From NCBI GenBank assembly GCA_049997955.1, contig JAEBDY010000003.1, positions 434,001 to 498,000 of the forward strand: a stretch of 64,000 nucleotides of DNA, in the 5' to 3' direction. The notes beneath the pieces are model-generated. The model was not told the origin of the DNA. It saw nothing but the letters and a program-made list of their open reading frames with translations, and searched no databases. This DNA is from Umezawaea sp049997955. Its GTDB lineage: Bacteria > Actinomycetota > Actinomycetes > Mycobacteriales > Pseudonocardiaceae. The first letter of the stretch is position 1; each line of letters opens with the position of its first letter. Shown one piece after another: positions 43,447 through 50,992 of the stretch. A program made the position numbers and the translations under genes.

Positions 43447-44913
43447 TCACCAGGGCGAAGGTTCGAAGTCCTTGAGGAAGCAGCCGTACAGGTCGACGCC
43501 CAGTTCGCCCTGGACGATCGGGTCGTAGACGCGGGCCGCGCCGTCGACGAGGTCCAGCGGGGCGTGGAAACCCTCGTCCGCCAACCGCATCTTGGTGGGG
43601 TGCGGGCGCTCGTCGGTGATCCAGCCGGTGTCGACGGCGGTCATCAGGATGCCGTCGGTCAGCATCTCCTCGGCGCTGGTGCGGGTCAGCATGTTCAGCG
43701 CGGCCTTGGCCATGTTCGTGTGCGGGTGGCCGGGTCCCTTGTAGGCGCGGCTGAACTGGCCCTCCATCGCGGACACGTTGACCACGTACTTGCGGCGGGC
43801 GGGCGCGGCGGCCATGGCGGCGCGCAGCCGTGACACCAGGATGAACGGCGCGGTCATGTTGCACAGCTGCACTTCCAGCAGTTCCAGCGCGTCGACCTCG
43901 TTGACCCGCTGGGTCCAGCTGTTCTCGTCGTGCAGGTCCGGCAGCAGGCCGCCCGCGTCGATGGCCGTGCCGGTCGCGATGCGCGCGGGGGACGCCGAAC
44001 CGGCGGTCAGCGCCAACGCGGTCAGCGCGTGCGGCGTCGGGATGGTGGACACCTGCCCCTCCAGCGCGGCGGGGTGCTGGTCGTTCGTGTGGCCGAACGT
44101 GATCAGCTCCGGCAGCGGCCCGTCCGGCAGGGGAGCGGACTCCAGCGCGGCCAGCGGCGCGTAGGACTGCGGCGACCGGCGCACGGTCTGCGCGGCGTTG
44201 TTGATCAGCACGTCCAGCGGGCCCGCGGCGGCGACGGAGTCGGCCAGCGAGATCACCTGCGACGGGTCGCGCAGGTCGATGCCCACGATCTTCAGCCGGT
44301 GCAGCCAGTCCGCGCTGTCCGGCATCGCCTTGAACCGGCGCACGGCGTCGTTCGGGAACCGGGTCGTGATGGTGGTGTGCGCGCCGTCGCGCAGCAGCCG
44401 CAGCGCGATGTACATGCCGATCTTCGCGCGACCGCCGGTGAGCAGCGCCCGACGGCCGGACAGGTCGGCGGACGCGTCGCGGCGGCCCCGGTTGCGGGCC
44501 GCGCAGGGCGGGCAGAGCTGGTGGTAGAACGCGTCCACCTCGGTGTACCGGTTCTTGCAGGTGTAGCAGGCCTTCGCCTTGATCAGCGTGCCCGCCTTCG
44601 CGCCAGGCGTGCTGTCCTGGAGCAGGATGCCCTGGGTCTCGTCGTCGATGCGCTGCGGCGACCCGGTGGCAGTGGCCTCGATCACCGCGCGGTCCGCGGC
44701 GGACTCGGCGGCGCGGCGGGCGGTGCGGCGCATCTTGCGGACGGTCTTGAAGATGCCCGCCGTGGCGCGGCGGATCGCGACGGCGTCCGGGTGCTCGGTC
44801 GGCAGCTGCTCGACCTGCGCCAACACCCTCAGGCAGGTCTCCATCAGCGCCGGGTCGACCCCCGCCACGTCCTGGTCGGGGTCGATCGCAGCGTCGTGCT
44901 CGGTCACCGTCAT
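43447..44913 (-). CDS. SDR oxidoreductase with N-terminal zinc-ribbon-like domain
   Basis: 488 aa, roughly twice a normal SDR. Residues 1-125 are helical and basic (IFKTVRKMRRTARRAAESAAD). A CYTCKNRY...CPPCAARN motif near 120-145 forms a probable zinc ribbon. The Rossmann domain then begins with SGRRALLTGGRAKIGMYIALRLLRDGAH, with NNAAQT as the structural motif and the active-site segment VVNVSAMEGQFSRAYKGPGHPHTNMAKAAL in place of a plain YxxxK. These large SDRs are found across actinomycetes, but I know no assigned reaction. The gene is divergent from the SLOG gene with 136 bp between them. Confidence 0.75.
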   Translation of the reverse strand: MTVTEHDAAIDPDQDVAGVDPALMETCLRVLAQVEQLPTEHPDAVAIRRATAGIFKTVRKMRRTARRAAESAADRAVIEATATGSPQRIDDETQGILLQDSTPGAKAGTLIKAKACYTCKNRYTEVDAFYHQLCPPCAARNRGRRDASADLSGRRALLTGGRAKIGMYIALRLLRDGAHTTITTRFPNDAVRRFKAMPDSADWLHRLKIVGIDLRDPSQVISLADSVAAAGPLDVLINNAAQTVRRSPQSYAPLAALESAPLPDGPLPELITFGHTNDQHPAALEGQVSTIPTPHALTALALTAGSASPARIATGTAIDAGGLLPDLHDENSWTQRVNEVDALELLEVQLCNMTAPFILVSRLRAAMAAAPARRKYVVNVSAMEGQFSRAYKGPGHPHTNMAKAALNMLTRTSAEEMLTDGILMTAVDTGWITDERPHPTKMRLADEGFHAPLDLVDGAARVYDPIVQGELGVDLYGCFLKDFEPSPW

Positions 44914-45036
44914 GCCCTACTACCGTCCGTGTGTCGCCTGCTCAGGAGTTCAGCCAGCACTCTACCGGCGATGTGGCAACGCCCATTCCAGTGAGAAATC
45001 CGCCGACGGAAGGGTGAAATTCACGTGAGCCACGGC

Positions 45037-45052
45037 TAGGGTGCCCCGCATG
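45037..45052 (+). promoter_or_regulatory. -10 box with leaderless start of the SLOG gene
   Basis: TAGGGT (45037-45042) precedes ATG 45050 by 7 nt without a Shine-Dalgarno sequence. Confidence 0.45.
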
Positions 45053-46261
45053 CCAACAGCGGATGGTCCGCGCGTGAAGCGACTGGCGCACCCCGACGCA
45101 GAGGTCCGAGCACGGTCGCTCGGCCTGCCGCGGGGGCGTTCGGTGATCGCGCTCTTCTCCTCCGGAGATGCCCTGACCACGGAACTGGGAGCCAAGGTGC
45201 TCCCGCTGCTCCGCCGGGTCGTCGCGGGCCGGGACGCGGTGTTCATCACCGCGGGAGCCGACGTCGGGGTCGTCCACCTGCTCGGGGTGGCACTCGAGGC
45301 CGTCGACGGGAAGCTGCCGCCGTTCGTCGCCGTCGCGCCCAGCGGCAAGGTCGTGGCGGGTGAGGAGACGCCCACCGGCGGTGAGCTGGCCCTCAACCCC
45401 AACCACGACGTGGCCGTGCTCGTGCCTGGCAAGAACTGGGGCGAGGAGACGCCCGCCCTGTTCCGGACCGTCGACGCCATCACCGGCAAGCGCGGCCGGT
45501 CCGTCGCGCTGCTCATCGGCGGGGACGACCGGGCCCGCGCGCAGGTCGTGATCCACCTCGCGGGCAACCGGCCGCTGGTCGTGGTCGCGGGCACCGGTGG
45601 CCTGGCCGACGAGATCGCGAGCGGCGCCCTGTCCGAGGACGACGACCTGGCCGTGCTGATCCGCAGCGGCACCGTGGCCGCCGTGCACCTCGAAGAGGGG
45701 GCGGAACGCGTCGTGGCGGCGCTGGACCGCACCCTGGGCGCGAAGAAGGCCGTCGCCGCGCTCACCGTCTGGCCCCGGCTGCGCTACCGCGCGGCCGACG
45801 CGGTCCCGATCATCGACCCCGGCTTCGTCGTCGAGTACCCGCTGCTGGCCGACGCGATCCACGAGGCGAACCGGGTGATCGCGCCCGCGTTCCACGAGGT
45901 CGACGAAGCCGCTCACCGCGAGCGCAACCACGCCAGGCTCCTCATCGTCCTGGCCATCGCGGCTGGCTTCGGCACCATCTCCTTCGGCGCCCTCCAGGCG
46001 TGGCTGGCCGCCGAGGCGTGGCCCGGCGTGCTGGTGGCCGTCTCCGGCGCCCTCGCCGCCGCGCTGGTCGCCCTGTCCCGCCGGTACGAGGCCTCCGAGG
46101 ACGACCTCTCCGCCGCCCACCGCGCCGAGGCGCTCCGCGCGCTGTACTTCGACCACCTCGCCGCCCCGCTGCCCGCCTCCGACGCCGAACGCGAGGCCCG
46201 CGTCCAGGACCTCGTGACCGCCGTCGCGCGGCACCGCCACGAACCGGTGACCACCTCATGA
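45050..46261 (+). CDS. SLOG (LSDAT-like) sensor fused to 2TM SLATT-type effector
   Basis: 403 aa. Residues ~25-250 resemble the LSDAT/TRPM-type SLOG Rossmann domain that binds nucleotide-derived ligands: SVIALFSSGDALTTELG, AVFITAGADVGVVHLLG, NPNHDVAVLVPGKNWGEETP, RPLVVVAGTGGLADEIA. Residues ~285-390 carry two hydrophobic helices (RLLIVLAIAAGFGTISFGALQ; WPGVLVAVSGALAAALVAL) followed by an amphipathic segment, the layout of SLATT effectors predicted to form membrane pores. In comparative-genomics work SLOG-SLATT pairs are proposed anti-phage or conflict systems triggered by a small nucleotide. The 3' end overlaps the next 2TM gene by ATGA. Confidence 0.7.
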   Translation: MPTADGPRVKRLAHPDAEVRARSLGLPRGRSVIALFSSGDALTTELGAKVLPLLRRVVAGRDAVFITAGADVGVVHLLGVALEAVDGKLPPFVAVAPSGKVVAGEETPTGGELALNPNHDVAVLVPGKNWGEETPALFRTVDAITGKRGRSVALLIGGDDRARAQVVIHLAGNRPLVVVAGTGGLADEIASGALSEDDDLAVLIRSGTVAAVHLEEGAERVVAALDRTLGAKKAVAALTVWPRLRYRAADAVPIIDPGFVVEYPLLADAIHEANRVIAPAFHEVDEAAHRERNHARLLIVLAIAAGFGTISFGALQAWLAAEAWPGVLVAVSGALAAALVALSRRYEASEDDLSAAHRAEALRALYFDHLAAPLPASDAEREARVQDLVTAVARHRHEPVTTS

Positions 46262-46761
46262 GCGAAACGAAGACCGAAGCGACGACACCGGCCAAGCCGA
46301 CGCCGAAGCCGCGGCCGAAACCCCAGCCCAAGGCCGCGCCGGTCGCACCCGCGCCGTCCGCCGAGGAGCGCCGCACCCAGTTCGTCCGCCTCTACCTCAA
46401 GCACCGCGTGGGCGAACGCCTCGACGGCTTCGAGCGGGGTCGCGCCAGGTACACCTCCGCCCGCCGCTGGACCGGCGCGCTGTCCGTGCTGCTGCTGGCG
46501 AGCGCGGCGGCGCTGGGCGCCCTGGCCGCCGCCGACGCCACTCGCCGCCCGATGTGGGGCTTCCTGGCCGCCGTGGTCGCCGCGCTCGCCGTGGCCGTGG
46601 CCTGGTACGAGTCCGCGTTCGGCCTCCGGCGCCTCGCCCGCCGGTCCACCAGCGGCGCGGCGCTGCTCGAAATCCTCCAGGCGCACGGCGCCCCGGTCGA
46701 CGAGGACGGCGTCGCGGCGTTCGTCACCGAGGTGGAGAGCGTGCTACGCCACTCCGACTAG
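46258..46761 (+). CDS. Second 2TM SLATT-like (DUF4231-type) membrane protein
   Basis: 167 aa. A Lys/Pro/Ala-rich N-terminus (KPTPKPRPKPQPKAAP), a helix (FVRLYLKHRVGERLDGFERGRARYTSARRW), two transmembrane spans (TGALSVLLLASAAALGALAAA; MWGFLAAVVAALAVAVAW) and a C-terminal helix (EILQAHGAPVDEDGVAAFVTEVESVLR). This helix-2TM-helix plan is the SLATT/DUF4231 layout, and the second protein may assemble with the SLOG-fused one. Start ATG overlaps the upstream stop (ATGA). Confidence 0.65.
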   Translation: MSETKTEATTPAKPTPKPRPKPQPKAAPVAPAPSAEERRTQFVRLYLKHRVGERLDGFERGRARYTSARRWTGALSVLLLASAAALGALAAADATRRPMWGFLAAVVAALAVAVAWYESAFGLRRLARRSTSGAALLEILQAHGAPVDEDGVAAFVTEVESVLRHSD

Positions 46762-46908
46762 CGGGTCAACCCCCTTTCCGCCTGCGCAAGGTGACGGCGA
46801 AAACCTTCGTACCCCCGAAGGCAGGCCTGTCCACGCCGGGAGGTGCCCCGCCAGACTCCCTCGAAGCCCGGAAAGAGCCGGGAAATAACCAACTTCGAGG
46901 AGAAGCAC

Positions 46909-47397
46909 ATGCGCCTTGCACGCATGCTCTCGACACTCGTCCTGGCGGTCGCGGCGCTGCTGGTCGGCACCTCGGTCGCCTACGCGGACGTCGACGCCCA
47001 GGTCACCAAGCTGACCCACGCCGACGCCGCGAGCCGCCTCACCTCCGCCGGGATCACCTGGTCGTCCAGCGGCGGGTGCAGCAACCGCAACAACCCCACG
47101 TGCACCTCGTTCGACCAGGTCAACCTCGCCTCCATCCAGGGCGCGGGGGTCCTGAAGCGGGCCAGCGGCTGCGCGCTGCACATCACCGGCGGCACCGAGA
47201 CGGGCCACGCCAGCGGCACCTACAGCCACTGGAACGGCTACAAGCTCGACTTCCGCTTCAACACCTGCATCACCAACTACATCACCGGCACCTTCACCTC
47301 CATCGGGGGCAACAAGTGGCGGGCGGGCTCCGGGAACGTCTACTTCAAGGAGTCGGACCACTGGGACGTCACGTTCTACAACTGCGGCGGCTGCTGA
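46909..47397 (+). CDS. Secreted M15-like (D-Ala-D-Ala carboxypeptidase fold) protein
   Basis: 162 aa. Signal peptide MRLARMLSTLVLAVAALLVGTSVAYA. The mature part has a zinc-site pattern like peptidase M15: SHWNGYKLDF (H-x6-D) and later DHWDVTF (the distal His). Six Cys (CSNRNNPTC, CALHI, NTCI, NCGGC) suggest disulfides. Similar short secreted proteins are common in Streptomyces and annotated as hydrolases or hypotheticals. Peptidoglycan peptide cleavage is the plausible role. GAGGAG lies 7 nt before the ATG. Confidence 0.65.
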   Translation: MRLARMLSTLVLAVAALLVGTSVAYADVDAQVTKLTHADAASRLTSAGITWSSSGGCSNRNNPTCTSFDQVNLASIQGAGVLKRASGCALHITGGTETGHASGTYSHWNGYKLDFRFNTCITNYITGTFTSIGGNKWRAGSGNVYFKESDHWDVTFYNCGGC

Positions 47398-47400
47398 CCC

Positions 47401-47534
47401 CACCCGGCGGCGAGCCGCGACCGTGACCGCACGCCCAGCTTGCGGTGCACGCGGGTCGGCGTGGCCTCCACGGTCTTCACGCTGACCGACAACGCGGACG
47501 TGGCCTGCTGGTCGCTCGCGCCCTGCCCGACCAG
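47401..47534 (-). pseudogene. LuxR-type HTH domain remnant
   Basis: Leftward frame gives LVGQGASDQQATSALSVSVKTVEATPTRVHRKLGVRSRSRLAAG, a recognisable LuxR/NarL DNA-binding domain C-terminal region. It has no start, no receiver or sensor part, and its end abuts the secreted M15-like gene, so it is a gene fragment. Confidence 0.6.
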
Positions 47535-47646
47535 CTCCGCCAACCGCGCCCCGCCCCGGTGAGCTCTTCACCGGGCCGGGGCGCGAGCCGGTCCAGCCCG
47601 TCCTGCGCACCGCGTTCCTGGGCACGAAGAGTTTTCACCGCATCGG

Positions 47647-47745
47647 GTGTGGCGGAACAGCCGACCGGAACCTGGACCCTCCGCATCGGCGACAACGGCC
47701 CCGACGACTCCGGCACGCTGGACGCCTGGGTCCATCACCCTGCAG
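47647..47745 (+). pseudogene. P-domain fragment of a secreted protease
   Basis: GVAEQPTGTWTLRIGD followed by SGTLDAWVHH matches the end of a proprotein-convertase P-domain, as in the intact subtilase at 14952-16772. No protease domain lies upstream. The frame happens to stay open into the isomerase gene, which would mislead start prediction. Confidence 0.55.
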
Positions 47746-47831
47746 GCCCATCGAACGGCTGCCGGGACCAGCGGTCGAGGCAGCCATTCGAGGGACTTAC
47801 CAGCAGGCGGCGATGTGGCAGGGTGTCCCGC

Positions 47832-48416
47832 GTGACAACGGAACAGGTCCTCTTGCTGGACGAGGCAGGCAACCAGATCGGCCTCGCGGACAAGGCCGAG
47901 GTGCACCACGCAGACACCCCGCTGCACTTGGCGTTCTCCAGCTACCTCTTCGACCAGGACGGCCGCACCCTCCTCTCCCGCAGAGCACTGCACAAGAAGA
48001 CCTGGCCGGGCATCTGGACCAACACCGCCTGCGGCCACCCGGCACCGGACGAACCGATGCCTGCCAGCGTCCTCCGCAGGCTGAAGGACGAACTGGGCCT
48101 CCCGGAAGTACGAACGGTGGACCTGATCCTCCCGGAATTCCGCTACCGAGCAGAAATGCCGAACGGCGTAGTGGAAAACGAAATGTGCCCGGTCTTCCGA
48201 GGCATGGTGGTAGGAACCCCAACCCCGAACCCGGACGAAGTGGACAGCACCGAATGGGTCCCCTGGAAGGACTTCACGGAGACGGTGCTGAACGGCACCA
48301 GGGACATCTCACCATGGTGCCGCCTACAGGTGGAAGAACTGAACAAACTAGGCCCGGACCCCCTGTCCTGGCCGGTAGCAGACCCGAAAGACCTGCCCCC
48401 AGCAGCAAAATTCTGA
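47832..48416 (+). CDS. idi: Isopentenyl-diphosphate delta-isomerase, type 1
   Basis: 194 aa, Nudix fold. LHLAFSSYLFDQDGRTLLSRRALHKKTWPGIWTNTACGHPAPDEPMPASVLRRLKDELGL contains the catalytic Cys (NTACGHP), the metal-binding His/Glu set and the Nudix-like helix. The second catalytic Glu lies in VENEMCPVF. It interconverts IPP and DMAPP for isoprenoid synthesis. GTG 47832 is preferred: CAGGGT 7 nt upstream suggests a leaderless transcript, and a start further upstream would include a gene fragment; GTG 47823 is an alternative. It stands alone, not beside other isoprenoid genes. Confidence 0.88.
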   Translation: MTTEQVLLLDEAGNQIGLADKAEVHHADTPLHLAFSSYLFDQDGRTLLSRRALHKKTWPGIWTNTACGHPAPDEPMPASVLRRLKDELGLPEVRTVDLILPEFRYRAEMPNGVVENEMCPVFRGMVVGTPTPNPDEVDSTEWVPWKDFTETVLNGTRDISPWCRLQVEELNKLGPDPLSWPVADPKDLPPAAKF

Positions 48417-48635
48417 CCAGTACCAGGCAGGACCAGCCGGATCAGCCGGATCAGCCGAAATGGCCTGGACAAGCCGGATAGTGGGGATTGGCGGATAGAC
48501 CGGGTAACCGATCAGGCACGCCAGACAGGCCCAGTTGACCGCCAAACCGGGTAGATCGAGTTGGTCAGACAGATCAGGTAGACGGGCAAGGGTAGGTAAC
48601 CCGGCCCACCGCAAACCCGAGCCAGGGCCACAAAC

Positions 48636-48754
48636 GTGGCCGATTTTACTCGGGGGATTTGACCCTTAAAATTGGAGATCGGGCAGGCTTTCGGGACTGC
48701 CCTTTTAGCCCGATCAAGGGTCAAATCAAGGGGCCCCCGAGTCAAATCGGCCAC
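48636..48754 (-). repeat. Element B, copy 4 (inverted)
   Basis: Ends GTGGCCGATTTTACTCGGGG and CCCCGAGTCAAATCGGCCAC. Almost identical to copy 1 on the reverse strand, including the TTTCGGGACTGCCC apical region. Lies between convergent idi and the YdeI-like gene; 48417-48635 before it holds GATCAG/CCGG-rich degenerate words and no gene. Confidence 0.85.
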
Positions 48755-48764
48755 AGCACAACGG

Positions 48765-48927
48765 CATCTAAAGCCAGCGACCGGCCACAACGGCATCTGA
48801 AGCCAGCAACCAGAGCCGCGACGCCAGCCGAAGCCAGCAACCACAGCCACAACGCCAGCCGAAACCGGCAACCACAGCCACGACGCCAGCCGAAGCCAGC
48901 GCCCAGCCACAACGCCAACCGAAGCGG
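48765..48927. repeat. Degenerate 29-31-bp minisatellite beside element B4
   Basis: Units built on AACGCCAGCCGAAGCCAGCA-ACCACAGCCAC repeat about five times with 29-31 bp period and point differences. No spacer structure typical of CRISPR. Confidence 0.7.
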
Positions 48928-48970
48928 ACCACCACGCAGACCCCAACCCCCAACACCGATCACCAACGAC

Positions 48971-49402
48971 CTACCCCCGCAACCCCTCCACCACCTTGGC
49001 GATCCGACGCTGCCGGGTCTCCGGCGTCTTGGCATCCCCAACAGGAATGACCAACCGCCGTTGAGCGCTGTACGAAAGAGCGTCGAACCGCCGCCGAGCC
49101 TCGGGATCCATCGCCGCGGCCAGGTCCTCCGGCACGACCACCTCCCGCACCCCTTCGTCCAGCTCCACGCTGACCTCGACCAGGTCCCCCGCGGCGATCC
49201 CGGCCCCCGCACGCACCTCAGCGCTGATCGGGAGCATGAACACACCGCCCATCGACGCGATCGTGCTCCGGTAGCCGTAGTCGTTGATCCGCACCAGGAC
49301 GGCGGGACGTCGACTCGACGACAACCCGGTGACCACCTCGTCGGGCACCTGCACCCCGGTAGCGGTCTTCCCACTGAGAAGCACGGTGGCTTGGAAGTTC
49401 AT
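48971..49402 (-). CDS. DUF1905 / YdeI-like (OmdA domain) protein
   Basis: 144 aa. The N-terminal DUF1905 barrel (MNFQATVLLSGKTATGVQVPDEVV...VRINDYGYRSTIASMGGVFMLPISAEVR) is followed by the bacteriocin-protection-like OmdA segment (VVPEDLAAAMDPEARRRFDALSYSAQRRLVIPVGDAKTPETRQRRIAKVVEGL). Cytosolic; the biochemical role of the family is not established. Start at ATG 49402; an in-frame ATG three codons earlier (49411) is also possible. Confidence 0.78.
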   Translation of the reverse strand: MNFQATVLLSGKTATGVQVPDEVVTGLSSSRRPAVLVRINDYGYRSTIASMGGVFMLPISAEVRAGAGIAAGDLVEVSVELDEGVREVVVPEDLAAAMDPEARRRFDALSYSAQRRLVIPVGDAKTPETRQRRIAKVVEGLRG

Positions 49403-49441
49403 GCCGGGCATTGTGCGACGGCATCGGAACCGCGGCCTCCG

Positions 49442-49453
49442 GAGAGCGCTCTC
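49442..49453. promoter_or_regulatory. GAGAGCGCTCTC palindrome, distal
   Basis: Perfect 12-bp palindrome of the LacI-family (CebR-like) operator type, upstream of the YdeI-like gene start and exactly 100 bp from an identical site at 49542. Confidence 0.65.
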
Positions 49454-49505
49454 TGGCCTCACCCCAGCGGAATCCTCGGACTTGGACCGGAACTCCCGGT
49501 ATTCC

Positions 49506-49553
49506 TTGACACCCACCCACCCCAGTTCTAGCGTCCGCTGAGAGAGCGCTCTC
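49506..49553 (+). promoter_or_regulatory. Strong promoter with GAGAGCGCTCTC operator
   Basis: -35 TTGACA (49506-49511), 17-bp spacer, -10 TAGCGT (49529-49534), then the perfect palindrome GAGAGCGCTCTC (49542-49553) over the expected transcription start. It should drive the DUF1996 and GH16 genes and be repressed by a LacI-family protein; the one encoded at 52891 is the obvious candidate. Confidence 0.7.
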
Positions 49554-49646
49554 CTGAAACCTCCTCGTAACCTTCCCGGGCCGTCCTGGTGCCAGCTCCT
49601 CCAGCACCGGGGTCAGCACGGCCCGCTCCCCTGCGAAAGGAGAGTC

Positions 49647-50951
49647 GTGGCACTCACGATTCGCCGTGCGCCCATCCGGTGGCGAGGTCTGTTCGCGGGC
49701 CTCGCCATCGCGGGCTTGACCGCGTCCGCTCTCTACGCCGGCACCTCCACCGCTGCCGCCGCCCCTGTCCTCCTGTCCCAGGGCGGGACCGCGGCGGCCT
49801 CGTCGTCCGAGAACGGTGGGACGCTCGCGCCCGCCGCGGTCGACGGCAACGGCGGCACCCGCTGGTCCAGCACCGCGTCCGACGGCCAGTGGCTCCGCGT
49901 GGACCTCGGTTCCACCTCCACGATCAACCAGATCACGCTGAACTGGGAGAACGCCTACGCCAGTTCGTACCGCCTCCAGACCTCCGCGAACGGCGCGGAC
50001 GGCTGGACCACGCTCAAGACGGTCTCCGGTGCGAGGGGTGGCGTCGAAACCCACGCCGTCTCGGGTTCCGGCAGGTACGTGCGGATCGAGGGCATCACCA
50101 GGGCCACCCAGTACGGCATCTCGCTGTGGGAGTTCCAGGTCTTCGGCACCCGCTCGGGCGCTCCGCCCACGACGACCCCGCCGAGCGGGCCGATCGTGCG
50201 GGTCGCGGAGTTCCTCGCGTCCTGCCCGTTCAGCCACCGCCTGCCCGACGACCCGATCGTCGCGCCGCGCCTGCCCGGCGGCTCGCACATGCACGCGTTC
50301 TTCGGCAACGTCTCGACCAACGCGTTCAGCGACGTCAACAGCCTGCTCGCCGCGCCGAGCAACTGCAGCCCGGCCCTTGACCTGTCCTCCTACTGGATCC
50401 CGGACTTCTACAACAACAACCAGGTGATCACGCCCGACCCGCCGACCTTCTACTACCTGGGCGAGGGCGTGCGCGACGACGTGATCGCGCGGATCCAGCC
50501 GCTGCCGCTCGGCCTGCGGATCGTGGCGGGCAACGCCAAGGCGACCCAGCCGGACGACAGCACCAACTCCCGCTGGTCCTGCCTGCACGCCGGTCACGTG
50601 AACCCGTCGAAGAACTTCGTGGAGTGCCCCGCCGGCACGCAGCTGGAGTCCTACTTGGACTTCCCGCAGTGCTGGAACGGCCGCGACCTCGACTCGGCGG
50701 ACCACAAGAGCCACATGGCCTACCCGGTCAACGGCGACTGCCCGTCGACCCACCCGGTTCCGGTGCCGAAGCTGCGCCAGGTCGTCCGGTACCCGATCAG
50801 CGGCAACCCGGCCGGGTTCCGCCTCGCCTCGGGGGCCGGGTTCACGATGCACGGCGACTTCTTCAACGCCTGGCCGGAAGCCGAGATGCTGCGCCGGGTG
50901 CGGGACTGCATCAACCCCATCATCAAGTGCGGGGTCGACGGCCGACCGTGA
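49647..50951 (+). CDS. Secreted discoidin (CBM32)-DUF1996 protein
   Basis: 434 aa from GTG 49647 (AAAGGAGA upstream). Signal peptide (GLFAGLAIAGLTASALYAGTSTAAAA). Residues 45-170 are an F5/8-type carbohydrate-binding domain (GNGGTRWSSTASDGQWLRVDLGS; YGISLWEFQVFG). A TTTPPSG linker leads to DUF1996 (about 185-425): LPGGSHMHAFFGN, LSSYWIPDFYNN, WSCLHAGHVNPSKNFVECPAG, FPQCWNGRDLDSADHKSHMAYP, FTMHGDFFNAW. Conserved His/Cys clusters hint at a metal site or catalysis, but DUF1996 has no proven activity known to me. Sharing a promoter with a beta-1,3-glucanase, it probably acts on fungal-wall glucan. Confidence 0.82.
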   Translation: MALTIRRAPIRWRGLFAGLAIAGLTASALYAGTSTAAAAPVLLSQGGTAAASSSENGGTLAPAAVDGNGGTRWSSTASDGQWLRVDLGSTSTINQITLNWENAYASSYRLQTSANGADGWTTLKTVSGARGGVETHAVSGSGRYVRIEGITRATQYGISLWEFQVFGTRSGAPPTTTPPSGPIVRVAEFLASCPFSHRLPDDPIVAPRLPGGSHMHAFFGNVSTNAFSDVNSLLAAPSNCSPALDLSSYWIPDFYNNNQVITPDPPTFYYLGEGVRDDVIARIQPLPLGLRIVAGNAKATQPDDSTNSRWSCLHAGHVNPSKNFVECPAGTQLESYLDFPQCWNGRDLDSADHKSHMAYPVNGDCPSTHPVPVPKLRQVVRYPISGNPAGFRLASGAGFTMHGDFFNAWPEAEMLRRVRDCINPIIKCGVDGRP

Positions 50952-50992
50952 GCCGAGCCGTCCGTCCTGTTGCGACGATCAAGGGAGATCTC

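Noticed and set aside
47445..47831. N-terminal extension of IPP isomerase
   Set aside because: The open frame upstream encodes a P-domain fragment and unrelated sequence; idi homology begins only at about 47832.
48765..48927. Possible CRISPR array
   Set aside because: Units are contiguous and imperfect, without separate unique spacers of constant length and without cas genes nearby. The same reasoning applies to 54943-55054.
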